From Selenomonas sputigena ATCC 35185 (GTDB lineage Bacteria; Bacillota; Negativicutes; Selenomonadales; Selenomonadaceae), in NCBI RefSeq assembly GCF_000208405.1, contig NC_015437.1:2225501-2289500 (forward strand): 64,000 nt of DNA, read 5' to 3'. The position numbers and the translations under genes were made by a program. The notes beneath the pieces are model-generated. The model was not told where the DNA came from. It made no database searches and was given only the letters and a program-made list of their open reading frames with translations. How positions within the stretch are numbered: the stretch's first letter is position 1; every line of letters starts with the position of its first letter. Shown one piece after another: positions 36,612-44,871 of the stretch.

Positions 36612-37241
36612 ATGGAAAATTTCACGACGATCGAAACGGGCGGCACAGCCGAATATGAGATTCAGCGATCGCGCTTCATCGCCGAAGCCGCTCACGCGGC
36701 GACGGAAGAGGAAGCGCGCGCCTTCCTGCTTTCCTGCAAGAAGAAGTATTACGACGCACGCCACAACCCAAGCGCCTGGGTGCTCGGCGCAGGCGGCGAA
36801 AAGCAGAAGTCGAACGACGACGGCGAGCCGGGCGGAACCTCGGGCAATCCCATCTTAGAAGCGATCAAGAAGCGCGGCCTCGTCGATACCGTCGTCGTCG
36901 TCACACGCTACTTCGGCGGCATCAAGCTCGGTGCGGGCGGCCTCATCCGCGCCTACGGCCACGCCGCACACCTCGCGCTCGAAGCCTCCTCCCTCGTGCG
37001 CTCTATGCAGCTTGCGCGTCTCGCCGTGACAGTCGACTACACGCTTCTCGCACTCGTCGAAAACTTCGTGCGGCAGGAGAATCTTCGCACGGAGGATGCG
37101 ATTTACGAGGAAAAGGTCACCTTGCTGCTGCTGTTGGAAGAGCATCAGCTCGCTCCCGTTCAGGCGACTCTGACAGACCTCACTGCGGGCAGAGCCATCT
37201 TTGAGGAGCGCGGCACGGTTTGGGGCAAGGCGACGGTCTAA
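36612..37241 (+). CDS. yigZ: YigZ/IMPACT family protein
   Basis: 209 aa. The N-terminal UPF0029 domain carries the family blocks SRFIAEAAHA, KKYYDARHNPSAWVLG, DDGEPGGTSGNPIL and VVVVTRYFGGIKLGAGGLIRAYG; a DUF1949-like ferredoxin-fold domain follows. Members are proposed regulators of translation or proteolysis; the biochemical role is not settled. A hairpin (CCGCAA/TTGCGG) and AT-rich promoter-like sequence precede it at 36534-36581. Confidence 0.9.
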   Translation: MENFTTIETGGTAEYEIQRSRFIAEAAHAATEEEARAFLLSCKKKYYDARHNPSAWVLGAGGEKQKSNDDGEPGGTSGNPILEAIKKRGLVDTVVVVTRYFGGIKLGAGGLIRAYGHAAHLALEASSLVRSMQLARLAVTVDYTLLALVENFVRQENLRTEDAIYEEKVTLLLLLEEHQLAPVQATLTDLTAGRAIFEERGTVWGKATV

Positions 37242-37288
37242 AAAACGCAAAACCTGCCGGAAAGCAGGGCAAAGCCACTATATTCAAC

Positions 37289-37318
37289 TTGCATGAAAAC
37301 AGTAAAGTATGCTATACT
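37289..37318 (+). promoter_or_regulatory. Promoter of the antitoxin RNA (Fst-type locus)
   Basis: TTGCAT (37289-37294), 18-bp spacer, TATACT (37313-37318) with an extended TGC. It drives a short transcript toward the terminator at 37358-37390. Confidence 0.75.
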
Positions 37319-37328
37319 GTGACTGGCG

Positions 37329-37354
37329 AATGTACCTAGTATCATAACCGATAC
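37329..37354 (+). repeat. Direct repeat DR1 (antitoxin side)
   Basis: AATGTACCT...ACCGATAC; shares both ends with DR2 and differs in the central 3-8 bases. Confidence 0.85.
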
Positions 37355-37357
37355 GCG

Positions 37358-37390
37358 AAAATCCCCCAAGATTGCAGCTTGGGGGATTTT
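37358..37390. terminator. Shared bidirectional terminator of the Fst-type locus
   Basis: A perfect 13-bp stem (AAAATCCCCCAAG) with a 7-nt loop and A/T runs on both sides. It ends both the antitoxin RNA (plus) and the toxin mRNA (minus), and so also provides base pairing between them. Confidence 0.9.
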
Positions 37391-37413
37391 CTATTCCCTT
37401 ATTGCAGGTGGGC

Positions 37414-37518
37414 TTACTCCCTAGGCTCGTCGCCGTCGTTCTCCCTCTCATCGAGCCATTTGCTAATGTGATTGGCAATTACACCAGCCAAGATGGAGAG
37501 AATAAATGTACCTAACAT
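37414..37518 (-). CDS. Fst-family type I toxin peptide
   Basis: 34 aa, with a GGAGG site nine bases before the ATG. One hydrophobic helix (FILSILAGVIANHI) is followed by SKWLDE and a charged tail. This matches the layout of Fst from pAD1, where ISRVLDE follows the helix and the tail is DDSRK-like. Such peptides insert into the membrane and are lethal when unpaired with the antisense RNA. The toxin mRNA is predicted at about 37560 to 37358, roughly 200 nt, as in par. Too short for routine gene calling. Confidence 0.8.
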   Translation of the reverse strand: MLGTFILSILAGVIANHISKWLDERENDGDEPRE

Positions 37519-37527
37519 CACCGATAC
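37505..37527 (+). repeat. Direct repeat DR2 (toxin translation start)
   Basis: AATGTACCT...ACCGATAC copy covering the toxin start codon, its first codons and the bases between the ribosome site and ATG on the minus strand. Confidence 0.85.
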
Positions 37528-37565
37528 CCTCCTTCCCGTGCCAGTCTGGAGGCGGCAACGCATAA

Positions 37566-37571
37566 AGTATA
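37566..37571 (-). promoter_or_regulatory. Extended -10 of the toxin mRNA promoter
   Basis: TGC-TATACT on the minus strand, the same extended -10 as the antitoxin promoter; no good -35 at standard spacing. The start point would give a 5' leader of about 40 nt. Confidence 0.55.
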
Positions 37572-37625
37572 GCATAGTTCGGAGCAACATTCCACAAACT
37601 TTGCCGACCACGGGATTCAGACAGA

Positions 37626-37668
37626 ATAAGAGCCGCCCGCGCAGACAACGCGGGCAGCTCTTATTCCG
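37626..37668 (-). terminator. Terminator after the SGNH hydrolase gene
   Basis: GAATAAGAGC-GCCCGCG and CGCGGGC-GCTCTTATTC arms around a 7-nt loop, 14 bp past the stop codon, isolating the toxin locus from upstream transcription. Confidence 0.8.
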
Positions 37669-37681
37669 GAAACTCCCTTCT

Positions 37682-39166
37682 TCACACTCTCGGCTCGCGC
37701 AAAATCGGCTCGACCACCTGCGGAAATCTCGCACGCAGGTAGTTGCTGATCGTCTCGCCGATGAAGCGCTTCGCCGCGCTGTCGGGATGCAGGCCGTCAG
37801 TTGTGTAAATATCCTCAAGCTGCCCTCGCTCATCGGAGAGAACCGTCGTGATGTCGACGCAGTAGGGCTGCGACAAGATCCAGCGGTTGAGCGCCGCCTG
37901 CTCGTCGCTCCAGTTGGCGGGCGGATTCTGCGCATACTGCAGCTTCGCGATCTTCGCGGGATTGAGCGAAGTGACCGTAGAGAAGACGGGCGTGATGCCG
38001 TGCGCCGTGCACTTGTCGCGGATGCGTGCGAGCACGATGATGATATCCGTCGCCCTGCCGCCCACGCGATAGTTGTTCACGCCGCCCATGATGACGAGAA
38101 TCTTCGGGCGGAACGGCAGCACGTCGCGCTCGAAACGCGCTTCCATCGCCTCGACGGTATCGCCCGAGTAGCCGAGGTTCTTGATGGGAAATGCCGCGTA
38201 CGTTTCCCAATCGTAGATTGCGCGGTCGGGGCCGTAGACGATGGCGCCGCCGCCGTGCGTGATGCTGTCGCCGAGCGCGGCGACGGTGACGGGAGACTTG
38301 ACCTCGAACGGCACGTTCTCCGACCAGCCGCTGATGGGCTGGCGTGCAGCGTCAAGGGCACGCACCTTCCAGTAGTAATTGCCGGGCGTCGCAAAACCGT
38401 AGGTATCGTAACAAGTGAGATCGGTCGCGTAAAGCATGTGCAGGAGCGCGGGCTCCGTCCTGCCTCGCTTCCAGACGGAGACCTCGTACTCAGCAGCCCC
38501 CTGCACAGGAATCCACGAGTACGTCGGATAGAGCGGCACATAGTCCATCTTCTGGAACTCGCTCGTCGGATGCGGCGCCGCCGGATCCTTCTCGGCCAGC
38601 TCGACGGCGGCAGGCGGCGTGAAAGCCGAGCGTGCATTGCCGTCGTAATCGAGCGCACGCACGCGCCAATAGTGGTTCGCATCGAGCCAGCCGCGTCCTG
38701 CGAGCGCGATTTCCACGCCGTTGTTGAACACATGCGTGTCGCGGTAGACAGCCTTCGCCTTCTCTCCCGCGCCTTCTTCGATGACGAACTCGTAGCGCAC
38801 GGCGTCGGCGACGGGCTGCCACAAGAAGCGCAGCTTCTTCGGCAGCCTGCGCACCGTTTCCTTCCCCTCGGGATTCACGGACATCGGCGGCCTCGTGCCT
38901 GCCGCCGCCCTCTCGTCCATCTGTTCATTCCTTGCATTCGCATCCTCCTCCATGGGAGCGCCCGCCTCCTTCTGCGCCGCATCACGTTCCAGCACGATTG
39001 TACGGTCCTTCGTCGCGGCATACGCCGTCATGTGCACTTCGCCCAAGGTCGCTGCAGCCTCCGCGCGCTCCGCTCCCTGCGGCGAAAGTGCCGCCGCCGC
39101 AAGGCACAAAGCCAGGGCGGCGGCACTTTTTTTCCAATAGCAATGATAGTTTTTCTGCAAGTTCAA
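37682..39166 (-). CDS. Exported SGNH/GDSL hydrolase with fibronectin-III-like domains
   Basis: 494 aa starting at TTG 39166, seven bases after GGAGG and overlapping the NDH-2 stop codon. Residues about 10-35 are a signal peptide (LALCLAAAAL...AEA). Two FnIII-like beta domains follow, each with a YEF/YEVSV...YYWKVRALD pattern. The C-terminal SGNH hydrolase has block I ALGDSITHGG, block III GGVNNY and block V DGLHPD. Probably an extracytoplasmic esterase acting on polysaccharide or lipid acyl groups; the substrate is unknown. Translationally coupled to the NDH-2 gene. Confidence 0.85.
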   Translation of the reverse strand: MNLQKNYHCYWKKSAAALALCLAAAALSPQGAERAEAAATLGEVHMTAYAATKDRTIVLERDAAQKEAGAPMEEDANARNEQMDERAAAGTRPPMSVNPEGKETVRRLPKKLRFLWQPVADAVRYEFVIEEGAGEKAKAVYRDTHVFNNGVEIALAGRGWLDANHYWRVRALDYDGNARSAFTPPAAVELAEKDPAAPHPTSEFQKMDYVPLYPTYSWIPVQGAAEYEVSVWKRGRTEPALLHMLYATDLTCYDTYGFATPGNYYWKVRALDAARQPISGWSENVPFEVKSPVTVAALGDSITHGGGAIVYGPDRAIYDWETYAAFPIKNLGYSGDTVEAMEARFERDVLPFRPKILVIMGGVNNYRVGGRATDIIIVLARIRDKCTAHGITPVFSTVTSLNPAKIAKLQYAQNPPANWSDEQAALNRWILSQPYCVDITTVLSDERGQLEDIYTTDGLHPDSAAKRFIGETISNYLRARFPQVVEPILREPRV

Positions 39167-40473
39167 CCCTTCTCCTCCGGATCGAGCGGCATCGGCCGAA
39201 GCTCGCGCGACTCGTCGTATTGCATATTCGTGATGATGCGGCCAAGACGCGTGCCCGACAAGAGGTTCCATGTCCATTTCAAGAGCACCGTCGTGTTCGT
39301 ATGTGCGCCCGCGAGACGCAGGAGGTGGACGAACATCCAGACGACCCAAGCGATGAAGCCCTTCATCTTCGTGCCGTTCATATTGACGACGGCCTCCGTC
39401 CTGCCGATCGTCGCCATCGCGCCCTGATCCTTGTAGTGGAACGTTTCCAAATTCTCATCGCCCGCGATCAAGCGCTTGATATTGCGCGCAGCGACGGCGC
39501 CGCCCTGCGTCGCGACGGGCGCGACCGTCGCCAGCGGACGCTCCGTGCCGTGGCAGAAGGAGGCACAGTCGCCGATGGCGAAGATGTCACGCTCGCCCTC
39601 GACCTGCAGTTTCTCGTTGACGATGACGCGTCCTGCGCGGTCGCACGCGAAACCGAGCTTACTGATGATCGGCACCGCCTTGACGCCCGCCGCCCAAATG
39701 ACCGTATTCGTCGGAATGACCCGACCATCCTTCAAGATCAGGCTGTTCTTGTCGCAGCCTGCGACCTGCGTGTTGAGCATGACGTCGATGCCTTTCTTCT
39801 CCAAGACGCGCACCGTTTCCTGCTGCAGATCAGGCGGCATCATGGGCAGAAGCCCGCCCGTCGCCTCGACGAGCTTGACGCTGATCTCATCGGGCGAAAG
39901 ATTGTGATACTCGTCCTTCATGATGAGGTTGATGACCTCGGCCAGAGAGCCTGCGAGCTCAACGCCCGTCGGGCCGCCGCCGACGACGACGAAGCTCAGC
40001 ATGCGGCGGCGCTCCTCCTCGTTATGCTCGATCTTGTTGGCGCGCTCGAACATGTGGATGACATGATTGCGGATGTGCAGCGCCTCCTGCAAGGTCTTCA
40101 TCGGGAAGGAATGCTCCTCGACGCTCTCCATGCCAAAGAAATTCGTCGTCGCGCCCGCCGCGAGAACCAGATAATCGTAGGGAATCTCGCCGTGATTCGT
40201 GATGACGACCTTGCGCTCCTTGTCGAGACCGCGAAGCTTCGCCATGAAGAGATCAACATTTTTGTTATGGCGGAAGAAGGAGCGGATCGGATAGGCGATC
40301 TCATCGGTTGAAAGAAGTGACGTCGCGAGCTGATAGAGCAGCGGCTGAAAAAGATGGAAGTTGCGGCGGTCGACGATCGTGATGTCAAGGCTCTTATCCT
40401 TTGCCAGTTCGCGTACGACCTTGACTCCGCCGAAGCCTGCGCCAACGACGACGATACGTGTTTTCTTGCTCAT
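39163..40473 (-). CDS. ndh: Type II NADH dehydrogenase (NDH-2)
   Basis: 436 aa. Single-subunit, non-proton-pumping NADH:quinone oxidoreductase at the inner membrane face. It has FAD loop VVVGAGFGGVKVV, NADH loop VVVGGGPTGVELAG, and the FAD-contacting segments FAIGDCA and VAPVATQGG. The C-terminal stretch (WVVWMFVHLLRLAG) is the usual membrane-binding helix. A GAAGGGAG site precedes the ATG. It recycles NADH in organisms with quinone-linked respiration. Confidence 0.93.
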   Translation of the reverse strand: MSKKTRIVVVGAGFGGVKVVRELAKDKSLDITIVDRRNFHLFQPLLYQLATSLLSTDEIAYPIRSFFRHNKNVDLFMAKLRGLDKERKVVITNHGEIPYDYLVLAAGATTNFFGMESVEEHSFPMKTLQEALHIRNHVIHMFERANKIEHNEEERRRMLSFVVVGGGPTGVELAGSLAEVINLIMKDEYHNLSPDEISVKLVEATGGLLPMMPPDLQQETVRVLEKKGIDVMLNTQVAGCDKNSLILKDGRVIPTNTVIWAAGVKAVPIISKLGFACDRAGRVIVNEKLQVEGERDIFAIGDCASFCHGTERPLATVAPVATQGGAVAARNIKRLIAGDENLETFHYKDQGAMATIGRTEAVVNMNGTKMKGFIAWVVWMFVHLLRLAGAHTNTTVLLKWTWNLLSGTRLGRIITNMQYDESRELRPMPLDPEEKG

Positions 40474-40606
40474 GTTCTTTCTCCCTTCCTGGGTGCGGGA
40501 AACTCCCCGACTTGGCAGCGGCGCGAAAGTGCCTCGGCTTCTTCGACAGCCGTCATTCGTTTCGCGCCAGAAAAACTTATCAACATATAAATTTTATATA
40601 TAGAAA

Positions 40607-40641
40607 AAGCGGCGCGGAGACTCATGCCGTCCGCGCCGCTT
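40607..40641 (-). terminator. Terminator after the VOC gene
   Basis: AAGCGGCGCGGA / TCCGCGCCGCTT followed by T on the minus strand, between the VOC gene and NDH-2. Bases 40474-40606 and 40642-40731 hold no gene. Confidence 0.8.
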
Positions 40642-40731
40642 TCGTTCCCTTATGACTGTTCGTCTTATCTCTCATATTCTGCATCCTTGCCGTGCCCCTT
40701 CCCCATACGCCAGTCCGCTCGAACTGCGCGA

Positions 40732-41097
40732 TCACCATTTCGGCAAGACTTCGAGCCAATAGCCGTCGGGATCGCTGATGAAGTAGATGCCCATCGCCGC
40801 ATTCTCGTAGCAGATACAGCCCATCTCCTCGTGCAGCTTGTGCGCCGCCGCAAAGTCGTCGACGCCGAAGGCGAGGTGGAACTCATTGTCGCCGAGATTG
40901 TACGGCGTCTCGCGATCCTTGAGCCATGTCAACTCAAGCTCGTGCGGCGTCGAGCCGCCGTCGCCCAGGTAGACGAGCGTGAAATCGGGCATCTCCATGC
41001 GGCTCACTTCCTTGAGACCGAGCGCCTTCTCATAGAAGGCGAGCGAACGCGCGAGATCGCGCACGTTGATGTTGTTATGCAAAAACTTGAATTTCAT
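40732..41097 (-). CDS. VOC-family protein (lactoylglutathione lyase-like)
   Basis: 121 aa, single-domain glyoxalase/bleomycin-resistance fold: NINVRDLARSLAFYEKALGLKE at the start, ELELTW and a C-terminal YFISDPDGYWLEVLP with a metal-ligand Glu. Most like glyoxalase I proteins that detoxify methylglyoxal, but the thiol co-substrate in this organism is unknown. Ten nt downstream of the HsdR-like gene. Confidence 0.85.
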   Translation of the reverse strand: MKFKFLHNNINVRDLARSLAFYEKALGLKEVSRMEMPDFTLVYLGDGGSTPHELELTWLKDRETPYNLGDNEFHLAFGVDDFAAAHKLHEEMGCICYENAAMGIYFISDPDGYWLEVLPKW

Positions 41098-41106
41098 AAA
41101 CTTCCC

Positions 41107-43335
41107 TCACTTCTCCATATCGAAGAATGTAAAATTCTTGCAGTAGTCCATGACGAGGAACTTTTCCTTGTCCTTTCCCGCACCGTTCAAGTCGGCGCAG
41201 AAGCGCATGCCCCTGCCGAGCATTTGACTGAACTTGCTCAGCGAATGCACCTTGCGGAAGAAGACGAGATTCTCGACGGAAGGAATGTCAAAGCCCGTGT
41301 CCAAGACGTCGACGGAAACAGCGATCGTCAGCTGCTCATCGGACAGCGAAAAAGCCTGCACCGCCTCGGCAAGATCGGGCGTACGGGCATCGAGCGCACG
41401 GATGAAGTCTGCACCGTACTCGGGATGGAGCCGCTGGAAAATGAAGGCGATCGCCTTCGCCTGCAGACTGTTCTTCGCAAAGATGATCGTCTTGCCGAGC
41501 TTGCCGTCCGGCGTTTTGAGACCATGCTGCAAAAGGTTTTCGAGCATCGCCTGGATCGTTTCCTCGCTGAAGAGCCAGTTGTTCACGGCCGGCACGTCGA
41601 AATCCTTGCTCGCGATCGCGCCCGTATCGGAATACTCCATCTCCGCGATCGTTCGCTGCTCCTCCGTGAGATCGGCATAGAGAAGGCGTGGTTCCATGAC
41701 GCCCTCGGGCGCTTCGTCGCGCAGCGTGAAGTCGACGAGCCATCCATCGCGCAGCGCCTCTGCCAGACTGTAGGCAAAGGTCGGCTTGCCCGGTGCAAGA
41801 TCGTAGAAGCGGTAGACCTCCGCTTCACCCGGAGCTGTCGGTGGAAGCGACGAGAAACCCAAGAGGATCGCATCGAAGTAGTTGAGGATGACAAGATGGT
41901 CATCGTAGATGCTCGGGTGCGACTCGTCAATGATGACGAGATCGAAGTGCGCCGGATCGTAGAGACGCGCCCCCGTTTCTGTCCGACTCTCGTTCACGGC
42001 GTCCATCATGATGGTCGCCGTCGCGAAAACGATGTCTGCCTGCGCCTCTTCGCGCACATCGCCGAGAAGGTCGACGAGCTTCGCGTCGGGCAGCAGCATG
42101 CGAAATTGCTCGTAAGCCTGATGCACAAGTTCCTCGCGATCAGCAAGGTAGAGCACCTTGCTGACGGCTTTCTGGTGGAGCAATGCCTCAATGGCGCCCG
42201 CCGCCATGCGCGTCTTCCCTGTGCCCGGCGGCGTGGAAACGAGAAGCCGGCGCACGCCCCGATGCACATCCTCGCATATACGCCAGACGGCTTCCTGCTG
42301 ATACGGGCGGTTCACAATGTCCCCGGCAAGATCCGGATGTCCGTCCGGATCGTAAAGGCGGCGGAAGCGCAGGCGCCGCTCCAAACCGGCGCGCGAAAAG
42401 CATCCATGAATCGGACGCAATGTGCCGCTCGCCTCATCCAGATAGCAGTATCCTCCCTCGCGCAGAAGAAAAATATAGGGACGTTCGCCGTACTTCTGTT
42501 CCACGAGCGTCGCCCATTCCTTCGCTTGAGCGACGCCGTCTTCTGCGGAATGCTCCGCCGCCTTGACCGCCATGACGGCCAGCGGTTTCTTCTCGGCGTC
42601 GGTGAAGAGGATGTCGATGGTCGGCGTCTTTTTTCCCGCGCCCTCGATCTGCGCGTTCATGAAGAAGTCCTCGCCCAGAGTCCATCCCGCCTGCGCACTG
42701 TCCACCAAGATGTAGCGGCCGCGCGTCTCAGCAAGGAGGTCGGCAGGCACCTCGACGACGCTGCCGTTCCTATTTTTTTCCCGCAGGGCGGCAAACTTCT
42801 CCGAAGCCTCGCGGTTCTTCTTGCGCCGCGGCAAAAGGGCGCCGCCTTCGAACGGCTCCTTGTAGAGCTCCAAAAGTTTCAGAGGATTCGCATTGTGTTC
42901 CTTGCCGCCCGTCGGCAAAAGGCTCTCATCGAAAGGAGTCGGCGAAAAACCTTCCTCGTAGCACGCCGCCAACCATGAAAGGGCTGCGTGCAGTCCGCGC
43001 AGTGCGAGCAAGGCCTCCTCGCGTGAGACGTCCATGCCGCGATAAGCGACGACATTGCCGAGATGCAGGATGTAATGCACGAGAGAATTCATTCCAGCCG
43101 GACGGAGTTTCTTGAGCGTCGGCTCATGAATGAGGCGAGCGATCGCCTCGCGATACGGCAGCGCGAGTCCCGCATCGTGCGTAAACATCCAGCGCACCGC
43201 CAGCTTGACTGCACGCTCCGCCAAGATCGCACACTCCGGATATGACGTGCCGAAGCGCCGCTCCGCCTCCATCGCCGTCTTCGCGATCGCCTTGTAATCC
43301 TTTCGCGCCATCAAGAAATCAAAATTTGATGCCAT
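41107..43335 (-). CDS. Orphan HsdR-like SF2 helicase with degenerate nuclease motif
   Basis: 742 aa. A DUF4145-like N-terminus precedes a PD-(D/E)xK-like region in which D241 is present but the ExK motif reads AVK (A256-V257-K258). The helicase is complete: Walker A TPPGTGKT, DESH box IIDESH, and motif VI QMLGRGMRF. The protein stops soon after motif VI, without the C-terminal domain that binds the methylase in type I enzymes. No hsdM or hsdS is in the window. Probably not a working restriction subunit; a stand-alone helicase or a decaying remnant. Confidence 0.8.
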   Translation of the reverse strand: MASNFDFLMARKDYKAIAKTAMEAERRFGTSYPECAILAERAVKLAVRWMFTHDAGLALPYREAIARLIHEPTLKKLRPAGMNSLVHYILHLGNVVAYRGMDVSREEALLALRGLHAALSWLAACYEEGFSPTPFDESLLPTGGKEHNANPLKLLELYKEPFEGGALLPRRKKNREASEKFAALREKNRNGSVVEVPADLLAETRGRYILVDSAQAGWTLGEDFFMNAQIEGAGKKTPTIDILFTDAEKKPLAVMAVKAAEHSAEDGVAQAKEWATLVEQKYGERPYIFLLREGGYCYLDEASGTLRPIHGCFSRAGLERRLRFRRLYDPDGHPDLAGDIVNRPYQQEAVWRICEDVHRGVRRLLVSTPPGTGKTRMAAGAIEALLHQKAVSKVLYLADREELVHQAYEQFRMLLPDAKLVDLLGDVREEAQADIVFATATIMMDAVNESRTETGARLYDPAHFDLVIIDESHPSIYDDHLVILNYFDAILLGFSSLPPTAPGEAEVYRFYDLAPGKPTFAYSLAEALRDGWLVDFTLRDEAPEGVMEPRLLYADLTEEQRTIAEMEYSDTGAIASKDFDVPAVNNWLFSEETIQAMLENLLQHGLKTPDGKLGKTIIFAKNSLQAKAIAFIFQRLHPEYGADFIRALDARTPDLAEAVQAFSLSDEQLTIAVSVDVLDTGFDIPSVENLVFFRKVHSLSKFSQMLGRGMRFCADLNGAGKDKEKFLVMDYCKNFTFFDMEK

Positions 43336-43412
43336 GTCCTCACCGTTCTTTCCCTGATCGGGCTGCTTCGCAACCTTCTCCTGCGCCAGCCCCGGCTTCC
43401 CTTACGAGAATC

Positions 43413-44825
43413 TCAATTCACGCGGACGCCCTTTCCATCCCTGCGGCGCCCGCTCATATATCTTATGCCGTCGGTCTTGCGCGACTGCGTGAGATCGACG
43501 ATCTCGTCATGCTCCTTCTGCAGCTCTCGCCCAAGGCGGCAGAGGACGCGCGTGATGCGCACGCCCTCCGTTTCCTCGACGAAGAACTGTGCATCGCCGA
43601 ACGCCGCCTTCTGTCCGATGCGCGGCGGATTGTCGACATGCGCCGAAAGCCAGCCGCCCACGCTGTCGATCTCCTCCTCGTCGATCGCGACCTCCAGGAT
43701 GTCCTCAAGTTCCTCCAAGAGCATCTTGGCGTCGACAGAGTAAAGACACGCGCCCTTCTTTTCCACCAGCGGGCGATCCGTATCGAACTCGTCCTGAATA
43801 TCTCCGACGATTTCCTCGATGACGTCCTCGATCGTGACCATGCCCGCCGTGCCGCCGTACTCATCGACGACGATGGCAAGCTGCGAGCGCTCCTGCTGCA
43901 TCGTCTGCAAAAGGCGGCTGACGGCCATGGCCTCGGGCACGACGAGCGCATGACGAGCGAGCTTCCGAAGATCGGGCTCTTCTTTCTTGTAAAGCGTTTG
44001 TAAAAAGTCCTTGATATGCAGGAAACCGATGATGTTGTCCTTGCCCCCGTCGCAGATCGGATAGCGCGTGAGCCTCTCCTCCATCGCCATCTCAATGCTC
44101 TCTTCCAAGGAATCCTCAAGGTCGAGGCAGACCATGTCCGTGCGCGGAATCATGATCTCGCGCACGGAGAGATCGGCGAAGTCAAAGACGTTGTCGACGA
44201 ATTCCAATTCCGTCTTATCGATGAAGCCTTGGCGATGACTCTCCTCCATGAGGACGCGGATCTCCTCTTCCGTATGCGCCACATCCTCCTCCTTCGTCAC
44301 GACGGAGAAGCCCATGCGTTCCTCCGCCCAGTTCGCGACGTGATTCAGCAGCCAGACGAAAGGATACATGATGCGCTGGAAGACGAGGAGCGGCAAGGCG
44401 ACCGTGAGCGCGACACTCTCGACCTTGCGGATCGCGACGTTCTTCGGAATCAGCTCGCCGCCCACGATGTGCAGCGAGGTGATGAGGAAAAACGCGATGG
44501 CGAAGGAGACGGTTTCAACCGCGCTCTCGGGCACGCCGAACCACGAAAATGCCGGATGCAGCAAGGAAGCGACGACAGGCTCGCCGAGCCAGCCCAAGCC
44601 CAGGGAAACGATGGTGATGCCAAGCTGCGTGACGGAAAGCGCCACGTCAAGGCGATCGGCCAGCTTCTTCGCATACGATGCGCGGCGGTTGCCCTCGGCG
44701 ATGAGCACGTCGAGCCGCGAACTGCGCATCTTGACGATGGAAAACTCCGCCGCAACGAAGAACGCATTGCCGAAGACGAGCAGAAAGACGACAAGAATTT
44801 TCAAAGACAATAAAAAAGGATCTTC
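43413..44825 (-). CDS. CNNM/CorC-type hemolysin family membrane protein
   Basis: 470 aa if started at TTG 44825, close behind GGGGGAGAG; an ATG at 44858 adds 11 residues but has a weak site. An N-terminal DUF21/CNNM transmembrane domain (NAFFVAAEFSIVKMR, HIVGGELIPKNVAIRK) precedes two CBS domains (REIMIPRTDM, VVDEYGGTAGMVTIEDVIEEIVG) and a C-terminal CorC_HlyC domain. Relatives are linked to Mg/Co efflux. The start is the main uncertainty. Confidence 0.88.
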   Translation of the reverse strand, partial: EDPFLLSLKILVVFLLVFGNAFFVAAEFSIVKMRSSRLDVLIAEGNRRASYAKKLADRLDVALSVTQLGITIVSLGLGWLGEPVVASLLHPAFSWFGVPESAVETVSFAIAFFLITSLHIVGGELIPKNVAIRKVESVALTVALPLLVFQRIMYPFVWLLNHVANWAEERMGFSVVTKEEDVAHTEEEIRVLMEESHRQGFIDKTELEFVDNVFDFADLSVREIMIPRTDMVCLDLEDSLEESIEMAMEERLTRYPICDGGKDNIIGFLHIKDFLQTLYKKEEPDLRKLARHALVVPEAMAVSRLLQTMQQERSQLAIVVDEYGGTAGMVTIEDVIEEIVGDIQDEFDTDRPLVEKKGACLYSVDAKMLLEELEDILEVAIDEEEIDSVGGWLSAHVDNPPRIGQKAAFGDAQFFVEETEGVRITRVLCRLGRELQKEHDEIVDLTQSRKTDGIRYMSGRRRDGKGVRVN

Positions 44826-44871
44826 CAAGAACTCTCCCCCATCAAAATGCACTGACATATCTTACTTTCGT

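Larger units (their letters stand above)
37325..37390 (+). ncRNA. Antitoxin RNA of a type I toxin-antitoxin locus (RNA II-like)
   Basis: Predicted 66-nt RNA from the promoter at 37289-37318 to the shared terminator. Its segment 37329-37354 repeats, with a 3-nt difference in length, the DNA at 37505-37527 that encodes the start region of the toxin mRNA on the other strand. The RNA can therefore pair with the toxin start codon and the bases just upstream, and with the whole terminator stem. Size, convergent arrangement and paired direct repeats match RNA II of the pAD1 par system. Confidence 0.75.
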
